Shown here one piece after another: positions 1 through 8,606 of a stretch of DNA of 64,000 nt (its first letter is position 1; every line of letters begins with the position of its first letter). Origin of the DNA: Paenibacillus sp. GSMTC-2017 (lineage in GTDB: Bacteria > Bacillota > Bacilli > Paenibacillales > Paenibacillaceae); contig NZ_JAECMT010000001.1 of NCBI RefSeq assembly GCF_016019935.1, positions 22-64,021 of the forward strand, written 5' to 3'. Position numbers and translations under genes: made by a program. The notes under the pieces were generated by a model. That model saw only the letters and a list, made by a program, of their open reading frames with translations. It searched no databases and had not been told where the DNA came from.

Positions 1-1
1 C

Positions 2-199
2 CATACGTATCCTTCTTACGATGTTGATCCGATCTCCCGCATCGTATACTCTGCAACAAGAGCAGATGTAGAAACAACAATCGTTGACGGTCGAATCGTC
101 ATGGAGAACGGTATTATGAAAACGATAGACAGAGGTATCATTTTGCGCGAAGCGGATCGTTCTATCAAGCGATTGCTATCTAAATCTCCTATTCATTAA
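2..199 (+). CDS. Amidohydrolase, C-terminal end (partial)
   Basis: An open frame enters from the left edge and ends at TAA 197-199, giving the last 65 residues of a larger protein. The segment reads ISRIVYSATRADVETTIVDG followed by RIVMENG, which is the C-terminal beta-sandwich signature of metal-dependent amidohydrolases of the cytosine deaminase / chlorohydrolase / 5-methylthioadenosine (SAH) deaminase group. The catalytic barrel lies outside the window, so the substrate cannot be decided. The position just before a LysR gene and metE fits an MTA/SAH deaminase in sulfur-amino-acid metabolism, but that is inference. Confidence 0.7.
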   Translation, partial: HTYPSYDVDPISRIVYSATRADVETTIVDGRIVMENGIMKTIDRGIILREADRSIKRLLSKSPIH

Positions 200-294
200 A
201 GTCCAAATATAGATTTCAATGTATAATGAAGTCAGAACTTCATACATTCAAAGCTTCTATTAAATCTAACAATAGGTTAGAGGGGAGTATTACA

Positions 295-1197
295 TTGACT
301 CTACAACAATTAAAATATGTCATTGAAGTCGCTAACCGAGGATCAATCAATGAAGCTGCCAAACGACTGTTTATCTCTCAGCCTAGTCTTTCGAATGCGA
401 TTAAAGATTTAGAGGAAGAGATGCAGTTCGAGATATTTGAACGATCAAACAAAGGAATATCTATTTCAAGAGAAGGCATTGAGTTTTTGAGTTATGCTCG
501 GCAAGTCGTTGAACAAGCAGAATTACTCGAGAGCCGCTATCTGAATGCTAAACCTTCTCCGCAACACTTTTCGGTGTCTACACAACACTATGCTTTTGCA
601 GTCAATGCGTTTGTTAGTCTCGTTCAAGAGTACGGTCAAGAAGAATATGAACTGGCACTGCGCGAGACCAAAACATATGAAATTATCGAAGATGTAAAAA
701 CGTTGCGGAGCGAAATCGGCATCTTATATTTAAATGAGTTCAATGGAAAAGTGATCAACAAGCTACTTAAAAGTGCCAACCTGCAATTTAATAGCTTATT
801 CACAGCAAAACCTCATATATTCATCAGTATAAAAAATCCACTAGCTAACCAATCGATTGTAACGATTGATCAGTTGCAGGATTACCCGTATTTGTCGTTT
901 GACCAAGGTGAATATAACTCGTTTCACTTTTCTGAAGAAATACTTAGTACGATGTCTCACAAAAAAAGCATCCGTGTCAATGATCGAGCTACGTTATTCA
1001 ATTTATTAATTGGACTAAACGGATATACGATATCGACAGGGGTACTTAGCTCTGATTTGAACGGGAATGAAATCATTCCCGTCCCTCTAGACTGTGAGGA
1101 AACGATCAATGTAGGCTGGATATCGCATAAAAATGCTGCGTTGTCCAAACTCGGAATAGCCTATATTGATGCGCTTAATCGAGCGATTGGCAAGTAA
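295..1197 (+). CDS. LysR family transcriptional regulator
   Basis: A 300-residue LysR-type regulator. Residues 1-60 form the winged helix-turn-helix (LQQLKYVIEVANRGSINEAA, then ISQPSLSNAIKDLEEE), and residues 90-295 are the effector-binding domain. I chose TTG at 295 because GAGGGGAG lies about 8 bases upstream and the protein then has the normal family length; an in-frame ATG at 226 would add 23 residues unlike the family. It sits directly upstream of metE in the same direction with 110 bases between, so control of methionine synthesis (MetR/MtaR-like) is a reasonable inference. The effector, classically homocysteine or O-acetylserine in such regulators, cannot be read from sequence. Confidence 0.85.
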   Translation: MTLQQLKYVIEVANRGSINEAAKRLFISQPSLSNAIKDLEEEMQFEIFERSNKGISISREGIEFLSYARQVVEQAELLESRYLNAKPSPQHFSVSTQHYAFAVNAFVSLVQEYGQEEYELALRETKTYEIIEDVKTLRSEIGILYLNEFNGKVINKLLKSANLQFNSLFTAKPHIFISIKNPLANQSIVTIDQLQDYPYLSFDQGEYNSFHFSEEILSTMSHKKSIRVNDRATLFNLLIGLNGYTISTGVLSSDLNGNEIIPVPLDCEETINVGWISHKNAALSKLGIAYIDALNRAIGK

Positions 1198-1221
1198 TAA
1201 TGTGGTATAGCCAAAGGATAT

Positions 1222-1255
1222 AACTGGATATAGTTTAATACAGTTACACTATATC
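1222..1255 (+). promoter_or_regulatory. Nested dyads in the metE promoter region
   Basis: Two perfect dyads overlap between the LysR gene and metE: AACTG (1222-1226) with CAGTT (1241-1245), and GATATAG (1227-1233) with CTATATC (1249-1255). LysR regulators bind interrupted dyads of this size, so this is a candidate regulator site for metE. There is no room for a full SAM riboswitch in the 110-base gap and none of its conserved elements is visible. Confidence 0.4.
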
Positions 1256-1307
1256 GCCGAAAGCATGTTATCTTTCTTGTAACAATTTGTATAGGGGTGT
1301 TACAGGA

Positions 1308-3596
1308 ATGATTAGAAGTAGTGTGCTTGGCTATCCACGTATTGGTGCAGATCGCGAATGGAAAAAAGCGCTTGAGGCATTTTGGGCAGGAAAAATAGAG
1401 GAATCCGAGTTTCAAACTAAACTACAAGAAATCCGTTTAAATCATTTGCGTACGCAAAAGGAAAAAGGGATCGACCTAATCGCTGTCAACGATTTCAGTT
1501 ATTATGACCATGTACTAGATACAGCTACGATGTTCGGCATCATTCCCAAACGTTTCTCTTATGATGGCGGAGCAGTTCCTTTATCGCTTTATTATGGCAT
1601 TGCTCGTGGAACGAAGGAAGCAACAGCAAGTGAAATGACGAAGTGGTTTAACACAAACTATCACTACATCGTTCCTGAGCTTGATGGCGCAACACCTGTC
1701 GTAACCGAAAATAAGCCGCTACTTGCCTATAAAGAAGCTAAGGAAACGCTAGGAATTAACGGTAAGCCAGTAATTGTTGGACCGTTAACATTCCTAAAGC
1801 TTTCAAAAGGATATACGGCATCGGAGTTCGATGCTTGGCTTACTCGTTTGCTTCCGCTTTATGTACAAATTTTACAAGAGCTACAAAGTGAAGGCGTAGA
1901 ATGGGTACAAATTGACGAACCAATTCTAGTAACTAAACTAAATTCGCAAGATCTAGAGCGTTTGAAAACAATCTATGAAACGTTTGCTACAGCTGCTCCT
2001 AAGTTAAACATCCTGCTCCAAACATACTTTGAATCTGTAGAAAACTACAATGAAATTGTTCAGTTACCAGTTGCTGGCGTCGGACTAGATTTCGTTCATG
2101 GACTTTCTGGCAATTTAGCTTCCCTTAAACAATATGGATTCCCAGCTGGAAAAGTATTAGGAGCAGGAATTATCGATGGACGCGGAATTTGGAAAGCTTC
2201 CATTAGTGAAAAATTCACATTACTAGAACAATTGCTAGGGTATGTAACAGATGAACAACTATTTGTTCAGTCGTCATGCAGCTTACTCCATGTTCCGGTC
2301 ACAGTTAGAAATGAAACAAAGCTATTGCCTGAGCTAAAAGGTGCATTAGCATTTGCGGAAGAGAAGCTCGATGAGCTTGTTTTATTAACAAAAGGTCTAC
2401 ATCTTGGCGGACCTGCAATCTCTGCTGAATCGGCAGCTATTGAAAAAGATTTGTTAGCTCTTAAACAATCTGATGAGCGTAATCGTAATGAAGTACTTGC
2501 AGCGGTTGCTGCGATTAGCGCAAAGCAGCCTGTCCGTAATCTACCATTCGCTGAACGAAATGTCGTTCAACAGAATAAATATCAGTTACCGATTTTCCCT
2601 ACTACAACGATCGGCAGTTTCCCTCAATCTGCAGAAGTCCGTAAAGCGCGTCAGTTATGGCGTAAGGGCGAGTGGGATAACGAGCAATATGCTACTTTTA
2701 TAAGAGAGCAAATTAACATTTGGATTAAGCTACAAGAAGAAATCGGCATCGATGTTCTTGTACACGGTGAGTTCGAACGTACCGATATGGTTGAGTTTTT
2801 CGGTGAGAAGCTTGCTGGCTTCGCATTCACCCAGTTCGGTTGGGTACAGTCATATGGCTCACGCTGCGTAAAACCACCAATCATTTTTGGCGATGTAGCG
2901 TTTGAAGAAGCGATGACAGTAGAAGAAACGAAGTATGCTCAGTCGAAAACGCAACGTCCTGTAAAAGGTATGTTGACTGGTCCAATTACGATCATGAACT
3001 GGTCATTCGTCCGTGAAGACATCTCTCGTGAGCAAATTGCTTACCAATTGGCATATGCACTTAGACAAGAAGTAGAAGCACTTGAGCAAGCAGGTATTGG
3101 CTTAATTCAAGTTGACGAGCCAGCCGTTCGTGAAGGTTTGCCACTTAAAGAAGAGGATCAAGCCAATTACTTGGCTTGGGCAGTCAAAGCGTTCCGCTTA
3201 ACAACTTGCACTGTTCAAGATACGACGCAAATTCATACGCATATGTGTTATTGCGAATTCCATGACATGATTGGTTCCATTGAAGATATGGATGCCGACG
3301 TCATTTCTATCGAAACGTCACGTAGTCACGGTGAACTGATTCATAGCTTTGAATTGAATACGTATAAGCTTGGCATAGGCTTAGGGGTATATGATATTCA
3401 TAGCCCGCGTGTTCCTCGCGTGGAAGAAATGACGAATATGATTGATCGTGCATTACGTGTACTTGATCCGAAACTGTTCTGGATTAATCCAGACTGCGGA
3501 CTTAAAACGCGTGGTATAGAAGAAACAATCGATTCGCTCCGCAATATGGTTGAAGCTACTAAGATTGCTCGTGAGAAGCATACGTTGAGTGTGTAG
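1308..3596 (+). CDS. metE: Cobalamin-independent methionine synthase MetE
   Basis: This 762-residue enzyme (5-methyltetrahydropteroyltriglutamate-homocysteine methyltransferase) transfers the methyl group from methyl-tetrahydrofolate triglutamate to homocysteine without B12. The N-terminal half begins SSVLGYPRIGADREWKKALE, and the C-terminal catalytic half contains TTTIGSFPQSAEVRKAR, the MLTGPITIMNWSF motif, IQVDEPAVREGLP and the zinc-site region IHTHMCYCEF (His and Cys ligands) with a later Cys in WINPDCGLKTRG. Length is typical of the family. ATG 1308 is preferred over a TTG 21 bases upstream because AGGGGTG lies at the right spacing. A hairpin terminator follows, so it appears monocistronic after the LysR gene. 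Confidence 0.97.
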   Translation: MIRSSVLGYPRIGADREWKKALEAFWAGKIEESEFQTKLQEIRLNHLRTQKEKGIDLIAVNDFSYYDHVLDTATMFGIIPKRFSYDGGAVPLSLYYGIARGTKEATASEMTKWFNTNYHYIVPELDGATPVVTENKPLLAYKEAKETLGINGKPVIVGPLTFLKLSKGYTASEFDAWLTRLLPLYVQILQELQSEGVEWVQIDEPILVTKLNSQDLERLKTIYETFATAAPKLNILLQTYFESVENYNEIVQLPVAGVGLDFVHGLSGNLASLKQYGFPAGKVLGAGIIDGRGIWKASISEKFTLLEQLLGYVTDEQLFVQSSCSLLHVPVTVRNETKLLPELKGALAFAEEKLDELVLLTKGLHLGGPAISAESAAIEKDLLALKQSDERNRNEVLAAVAAISAKQPVRNLPFAERNVVQQNKYQLPIFPTTTIGSFPQSAEVRKARQLWRKGEWDNEQYATFIREQINIWIKLQEEIGIDVLVHGEFERTDMVEFFGEKLAGFAFTQFGWVQSYGSRCVKPPIIFGDVAFEEAMTVEETKYAQSKTQRPVKGMLTGPITIMNWSFVREDISREQIAYQLAYALRQEVEALEQAGIGLIQVDEPAVREGLPLKEEDQANYLAWAVKAFRLTTCTVQDTTQIHTHMCYCEFHDMIGSIEDMDADVISIETSRSHGELIHSFELNTYKLGIGLGVYDIHSPRVPRVEEMTNMIDRALRVLDPKLFWINPDCGLKTRGIEETIDSLRNMVEATKIAREKHTLSV

Positions 3597-3638
3597 AACG
3601 AATTGTCTATAAGTAAAAGCTGATTAATATTAAAGAAA

Positions 3639-3667
3639 AGCAGACGCTCCCGCGTCTGCTCTTTTTT
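3639..3667 (+). terminator. Rho-independent terminator of metE
   Basis: Perfect 9-bp stem AGCAGACGC (3639-3647) / GCGTCTGCT (3652-3660), a TCCC loop and a CTTTTTT tail. Confidence 0.9.
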
Positions 3668-3748
3668 ATGCGTAGCTTTTTTTACTTCTATATTAAACCT
3701 GTAACCATTTACCATTTCCTAACGTCTATCTTAATGGAGGTGCTTGAG

Positions 3749-4588
3749 ATGAGAAAACAAATGATTTTAATTTTGATAATTGGCTTATTGATGTTAGCAA
3801 CTATAGGTTGCTCTTCATCAAACAATGCAAAAGGAACACCTTTCGTAAACGTCACCATTGCTGAAATGGCAAGTTTCTCCACAACGAAGGAAAACACTTT
3901 ACTAACTATAACGGATGAAAAAGAAATTGCAATCTTAAAAGAAGCTAGCGACAGTGCTACTATGATCGAAGGAATCTTCGACAGGGCAGACCCCGAATAT
4001 AAGGTGGAGCTCGACGCAAATAGTTATTTTCTTTGGGTAGCTGAGGACTCTATAGTTTTGATGTATACAGACAATGACGTGGTCTATAAAGTCTCTGAAA
4101 AATTGGTGAAGCAAGTTAACGAAATTATTGAAAATTATCATATTAACGTAAAACTTCTTTCAAAATTGCCTACAGAAATGCCAAAAGATTTCGATTTTGT
4201 CGTCAAGTACGGTATTGGTATGAAAAATGAAATTAACACTATAAAAAATACGGTTACGAAAGATTTGATCGCAAATGGTACAGTGTCTGCGAACATTACT
4301 TTATACCCTGCAGATATGCAACGAATTTATGAGAAGATGAAAGAGATTAACATCATGGAGACTAAACAGCTATCTAGCAATCAAAGTTGTGCCTTAATAC
4401 CATATAGCGAAGATATCTTTGAAGTTATTATTTTAGGAAAAACGATCCAGCATGCCTGGACAAGTAAAAGTTGTCATCTAACAGAAGATGCAAAGCAACT
4501 GTTGGAGCTAAGAACATTCATTGAAAATATCGTTAAAGATTATGAAGCATATAATAAACTTCCAGAAGCCGTAGGTGGCTATGAATAA
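3749..4588 (+). CDS. Lipoprotein of unknown function
   Basis: A 279-residue predicted lipoprotein. It starts MRKQMILILIIGLLMLATIG and then Cys, a type II signal peptide with TIGC as lipobox, followed by a Ser/Asn-rich linker. ATG 3749 is chosen because GGAGGTG lies about 7 bases upstream; the frame is open 27 codons further back but without a ribosome site. The mature part has no motif I recognise. It is followed by another exported protein 36 bases downstream, so the two are probably co-transcribed. Function unknown; a cell-surface or envelope role is all that can be inferred. Confidence 0.75.
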   Translation: MRKQMILILIIGLLMLATIGCSSSNNAKGTPFVNVTIAEMASFSTTKENTLLTITDEKEIAILKEASDSATMIEGIFDRADPEYKVELDANSYFLWVAEDSIVLMYTDNDVVYKVSEKLVKQVNEIIENYHINVKLLSKLPTEMPKDFDFVVKYGIGMKNEINTIKNTVTKDLIANGTVSANITLYPADMQRIYEKMKEINIMETKQLSSNQSCALIPYSEDIFEVIILGKTIQHAWTSKSCHLTEDAKQLLELRTFIENIVKDYEAYNKLPEAVGGYE

Positions 4589-4624
4589 ACAGTGCATAAT
4601 CAACATTAGATAAGGAGCATACCT

Positions 4625-5212
4625 TTGAAAAAAATATTAATTGTTATAGGTGTATTAGTAGGCGTATTTGCAATAACCTCTCTGAGTGGATTCCATCTTA
4701 CAAAAGAGAATGCCATTCCTGGCGATGTGAAACTACTTCAATCTATACATATTGATAAAGACAGAATCGCAGTAATTTACAAAGACAATATGGATGGGAC
4801 ATATGGCGTTTCTAAACTAAATAAAAAGTTTGGACTTTTGTATCAGGATGGTGGAGGGGCGTATGGTTACTTTATTGAAGAAGGTAAACCCTTTCAAGCT
4901 ATGGGAAGTGGAACCGACAAAGATTCTATAGTTGCAGTTATTACTCCCAATAATTCTACTATCAAATATATTGCAGTTGGAAACTATATGGAGGAAGTAA
5001 CTCCCTTTGATAAATATGAATTATCACTTAATGATGTTAAATCTAACAGTGAAAAATATATGTTACAAGAAGTGATTAACAACCATGTTTTGTTTGTAAA
5101 ATTAGGTATGTTTACAGAAGACTTCTGGACCATTAGAGCTTTTGATAAAGATGGAAAGCTAATAGCCGACAAATTGTTCGGAATGGACGCTAGATATATT
5201 AATTGGCAGTGA
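4625..5212 (+). CDS. Exported protein of unknown function
   Basis: A 195-residue protein starting at TTG 4625, with AAGGAG about 8 bases upstream. Residues 1-22 (KKILIVIGVLVGVFAITSLS) form a signal peptide or N-terminal membrane anchor; there is no lipobox Cys. The rest is a soluble, beta-rich domain with alternating hydrophobic residues. No family is recognised. It lies 36 bases after the lipoprotein gene in the same direction. The gene converges on the downstream hydrolase with only 46 bases between and no clear hairpin. Confidence 0.7.
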   Translation: MKKILIVIGVLVGVFAITSLSGFHLTKENAIPGDVKLLQSIHIDKDRIAVIYKDNMDGTYGVSKLNKKFGLLYQDGGGAYGYFIEEGKPFQAMGSGTDKDSIVAVITPNNSTIKYIAVGNYMEEVTPFDKYELSLNDVKSNSEKYMLQEVINNHVLFVKLGMFTEDFWTIRAFDKDGKLIADKLFGMDARYINWQ

Positions 5213-5258
5213 ACTCATAACAGTTCGTTAAGGTGCTATTCGATCTCATTCACACATT

Positions 5259-6101
5259 TCATTTCCGATCTATACTATCCACGGTCAAAGCAAGTGATCT
5301 TACGATCCTTTCTGTAATGCTTTTACTCATAAAATAACCACTATGACAGAGCGGATTCCAGCTAGTCTTCCAATCTCCCACCTTTACTTCAACATCTTCT
5401 TTCACTGCAAGTTCATACATCGGATCTATATTCCGTAGAGGATAACCAAGTATATCATTTTTATCATAAAAGTTGGTCCATCCACCTGATACTTTAGCAT
5501 AATGCGCACGAAGCAGAGGGGAGGGTACACTTACAGGTTGATTAAAGTTTCGGTATCTTAAACTCCATAAAGGTAACGTAGTTCCTAATGTAAAAAAGTG
5601 CGTTAACGTTTCTCCACGCTCAAGTGCAGACAGCGGATCAATAATCATCGACTCTTTGCGTGAAGTCATTTGCAGATCGTAGAAATAGTTGCTGGCAATG
5701 ACCCCACCTAAGCTGTGCGCAATGACACATAATGGAGCTTTAGGACCAGCTTGATCCGATAAGCGGTTTAATGCTTGGCTAATTGTTTTATGAACGGCTT
5801 CATAATTTTGTGAAGGATACTCTACGGGTTGATAAGCTACCGCATCCGCTAAATAATGAATAACAAATCTTCGTAGTTGTTTGTAGTGGAGATTTTTGGC
5901 TGATACAAGTGTTTGATATAACTGATCTTCACGTTCCTCGAATATATCTGCCCAATATACAGGTTCAATCGATAACTGAGTAGATGGATTACCTGAAACT
6001 TTCGTATATGTCGACTTTAAACGTTCTACAAACGATCTCGCAAAATCTCTTTTTTGCCTGCCTAATCCATGAATAATAATTACCGCTATTTTTGTTTCCA
6101 T
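5259..6101 (-). CDS. Alpha/beta hydrolase (lipase-like)
   Basis: A 280-residue serine hydrolase. It begins METKIAVIIIHGLGR: a beta strand followed by the HGLG oxyanion loop. The nucleophile elbow is AHSLGG with Ser130; the first Gly of the usual GxSxG is Ala, as in the Bacillus lipase A group. The start is ATG at 6101 with AAGGATGG upstream on the minus strand; the frame is open for 37 more codons without a ribosome site. There is no signal peptide, so it is probably cytoplasmic. Substrate unknown; esterase or lipase activity is inferred from fold motifs only. Confidence 0.75.
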   Translation of the reverse strand: METKIAVIIIHGLGRQKRDFARSFVERLKSTYTKVSGNPSTQLSIEPVYWADIFEEREDQLYQTLVSAKNLHYKQLRRFVIHYLADAVAYQPVEYPSQNYEAVHKTISQALNRLSDQAGPKAPLCVIAHSLGGVIASNYFYDLQMTSRKESMIIDPLSALERGETLTHFFTLGTTLPLWSLRYRNFNQPVSVPSPLLRAHYAKVSGGWTNFYDKNDILGYPLRNIDPMYELAVKEDVEVKVGDWKTSWNPLCHSGYFMSKSITERIVRSLALTVDSIDRK

Positions 6102-6304
6102 TGCTACACCATCCTTTCGTGAGAATAGGTGATTGCATATGCGATAATAAAGAAGAATGAAGGAGGCCTTATTATAAGTATTATATGAACGCTTACATTT
6201 GAAAAGTTCCAAATTAACTACCTTTCTAAAATATTATGACTATTGACCACATATACAAAAGCCGTTACGCTATGAATCATAACTTCTGAAAGGTTTGATA
6301 ATAA

Positions 6305-6844
6305 TTGACAACCGCAAATATTTACTTAAAATATGTTGAAATGAATGATGCAGCAGCACTTCTGGATATTAAGCTAAGGAACCGCGATTTTTTTCAACCG
6401 TTTGAACCCATTAGAGATGAGTCCCATTATACGCTTGAAGGTCAACAAAAGGACCTAACGAATTGTATGGTAAGTTTGCAAAATGATCAAGCTTATACAT
6501 TTGGCATTCATTTATCTGAAAATGATGAATTAATCGGACGGATTGCATTAACTGGCGTAGCCAGAGGGCCATTCCAAAACGCAAATTTAGGCTATTTTAT
6601 TGATCAGAAACATAACGGTAATGGGTATGCAACGACGGCCGTTTCATTATGTGTGAAAAAGGCATTTACCGAATTCGGATTACATCGTATTCAAGCAGGC
6701 GTCATGCCAAAAAATCTTCCCTCAATTCGAGTGTTAGAAAAAGCAGCGTTTAGACAAGAAGGATTAGCTAAAGCTTATTTAAAAATCAATGGTGCCTGGG
6801 AAGATCACTTCTTATATGCGATTACTGCGGAAGATAAAGAATAG
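6305..6844 (+). CDS. GNAT acetyltransferase, RimJ/RimL type
   Basis: A 179-residue GNAT N-acetyltransferase of the RimJ/RimL ribosomal-protein-alanine acetyltransferase class. Visible signatures are the acetyl-CoA strand/turn NLGYFIDQKHNGNGYATTAV (motif A, with a Q/R-x-x-G-x-G/A-like turn) and the C-terminal HRIQAGVMPKNLPSIRVLEK. It acetylates an alpha-amino group of a protein or small molecule; the substrate is not defined. It starts at TTG 6305 with GAAAGG about 11 bases upstream. The next gene begins within 50 bases, so the two probably share a transcript. Confidence 0.85.
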   Translation: MTTANIYLKYVEMNDAAALLDIKLRNRDFFQPFEPIRDESHYTLEGQQKDLTNCMVSLQNDQAYTFGIHLSENDELIGRIALTGVARGPFQNANLGYFIDQKHNGNGYATTAVSLCVKKAFTEFGLHRIQAGVMPKNLPSIRVLEKAAFRQEGLAKAYLKINGAWEDHFLYAITAEDKE

Positions 6845-6892
6845 GAGGAGATAACAATAACAAAGGAACAGCCAATTTATAATCTTATTCCA

Positions 6893-7549
6893 ATGAAACA
6901 GATTCCGGGTGGCATAGTTGAAATGCGTGACGATCGTAAAAAGAGTAACTGGACAGCCGATATTAAACCATTTCTACTTTCCCCATTTCCTGTAACGTTG
7001 GAACAATACTTCGCCATTACGAATAAAGCTCCAATTTCCACTGATAACAATCAAAAGCCTGTCGTCAATGTATCTTGGAACGAGGTAATACTGATATGTA
7101 ATCTACTTTCACAGAGGGATGGTTTGCAGGAATGTTATACATTCAATACCGAGAGAGAAAAAGTTATTTGTAACTGGGAAGCTGACGGCTACAGATTACC
7201 TTCTGAAGCAGAGTGGCAATATGCATGTAAAGCGGGATCAATAGGATATACATATGGAGAGCTAGATCAAATAGCATGGTATAGAGATAATTCAGACGGA
7301 CAAACTCAGCAAGTAGGAACTAAAGAGGCTAATGCTTGGGGCCTTTACGATATGTTAGGCAATGTATGGGAATGGTGCTGGGACTTATACGATGAAAGAG
7401 TATATGGCACGTATCGGATATTCCGTGGTGGAAGCTGGGCTGAAGCGGAGAGGGGTTGCGGCTCTACTTGCCGTCGTCGAAGTCATCCATCCTTTTGTAT
7501 TGATGATCTTGGATTCCGCTTAGCTCGGTCCATTCGAACGTTCGATTAA
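6893..7549 (+). CDS. Formylglycine-generating-enzyme-like (SUMF1 fold) protein
   Basis: A protein of 218 residues from ATG 6893, with the SUMF1/FGE-sulfatase fold: IPGGIVEMRDD at the start, LPSEAEWQYACKAG in the middle, WGLYDMLGNVWEWCWD and FRGGSWAEAE, ending DDLGFRLARS. The C-terminal Cys pair is CGSTC, not the CxxxxC arrangement of true formylglycine-generating enzymes, so it may be a non-catalytic or differently acting member. The strong ribosome site AGGAGG at 6843-6849 is far from the ATG; at the right spacing there is only ATA at 6857, in frame, which would add 12 residues. Downstream of a GNAT gene by 48 bases. Confidence 0.8.
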   Translation: MKQIPGGIVEMRDDRKKSNWTADIKPFLLSPFPVTLEQYFAITNKAPISTDNNQKPVVNVSWNEVILICNLLSQRDGLQECYTFNTEREKVICNWEADGYRLPSEAEWQYACKAGSIGYTYGELDQIAWYRDNSDGQTQQVGTKEANAWGLYDMLGNVWEWCWDLYDERVYGTYRIFRGGSWAEAERGCGSTCRRRSHPSFCIDDLGFRLARSIRTFD

Positions 7550-7574
7550 TGCACTTGAATGATAGTTACTTCAT

Positions 7575-7629
7575 AAAATCACTTAACTTGACGCTCTTAT
7601 ACGTCTTGGAAAGTGGTTTTTTTGTTTTT
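7575..7629 (+). terminator. Rho-independent terminator
   Basis: A 10-bp outer stem AAAATCACTT (7575-7584) / AAGTGGTTTT (7611-7620) encloses a small GACG/CGTC helix and is followed by TTTGTTTTT. It ends the GNAT / SUMF1-like unit. Confidence 0.8.
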
Positions 7630-7726
7630 CAATCTTCATCTTATCTTTACATTATCTCCACTTTCTCTTAATTTCCAGCTTATAAACTAACTGTAATGAA
7701 TCGTATTGAGTAAAGAGAGGGCCTTT

Positions 7727-8599
7727 ATGAAGTTCAAACCTTTATTACGGAAACAAAACGTCATCGCATTAGGCTTTCTTTTACCAAGCATAGTTGGTTT
7801 TTCCGTCTTTTATTTAATCCCGTTTATCCAAGGCGTTATTTATTCCTTTATGAATAGTACGACGGATGGTTCATTTGTTGGCTTCGACAACTATAAAGAA
7901 TTGCTTACTAGTGAATCTTTCCGTAAAGCTTCAGCCAATACGTTGTTATTTACAGGGGTCAGCGTGCCACTAATCCTAATTATTTCTTTAATGATTGCGA
8001 TGCTCTTAAACCAAAATATTTTTATGCGCAAATGGATTAGAACGGCTTATGTACTACCACTTGTTGTGCCTGTCGCTTCAATCGTTATGATATGGCAAAT
8101 TCTATTTGATTGGAATGGGTCAGTTAACAATTTACTTCATGGTTTAGGAGTCGATCGAATGGATTGGATGAAGTCAGAATGGGCAAGAGGTGTGCTTTCA
8201 GTAGCCTATCTTTGGAAAAACGTCGGTTACAATATCATTTTGTTTCTAGCAGGTCTTCAAAGCATTCCTAAAGACTATTATGAAACAGCTGATTTAGAAG
8301 GAGCGGGACGCTTCCACAAACTAACGTCCATTACACTCGTTTATTTAACTCCAACGATGTGTTTTGTCGTCCTTATGTCGATTATTAATTCTTTCAAAAT
8401 ATTTCGAGAAACATACCTTATCGCAGGAGATTACCCACATGACAGTATTTACATGATGCAGCACTACATGAACAATATGTTCTTTTCATTAGATGTTCAA
8501 AAATTGACGGCCGCTGCAACGTTAATGGTACTCTGCATACTAATTATTGTTCTTGGTATGTTCGCATTGGAACGCCAATTCAGACAATACATGGAGTGA
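7727..8599 (+). CDS. Carbohydrate ABC transporter permease (MalF/UgpA type)
   Basis: A 290-residue inner-membrane permease with six predicted helices, the first at residues 12-35. The cytoplasmic EAA loop, which docks the ATPase, is visible as YYETADLEGAGRFHKLTSIT. This is the first of two permeases in a four-gene operon for import of a sugar or oligosaccharide. ATG 7727 has GAGAGGG 5-10 bases upstream; an in-frame TTG at 7706 lacks one. No ATPase gene is present; CUT1 systems in Bacillales often share one (MsmX/UgpC type), so a remote ATPase is expected. Confidence 0.9.
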   Translation: MKFKPLLRKQNVIALGFLLPSIVGFSVFYLIPFIQGVIYSFMNSTTDGSFVGFDNYKELLTSESFRKASANTLLFTGVSVPLILIISLMIAMLLNQNIFMRKWIRTAYVLPLVVPVASIVMIWQILFDWNGSVNNLLHGLGVDRMDWMKSEWARGVLSVAYLWKNVGYNIILFLAGLQSIPKDYYETADLEGAGRFHKLTSITLVYLTPTMCFVVLMSIINSFKIFRETYLIAGDYPHDSIYMMQHYMNNMFFSLDVQKLTAAATLMVLCILIIVLGMFALERQFRQYME

Positions 8600-8606
8600 A
8601 TGAACG

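Noticed and set aside
1198..1307. SAM riboswitch before metE
   Set aside because: The gap is only 110 bases and none of the conserved S-box elements or a leader terminator is present; a LysR-type site is more likely.
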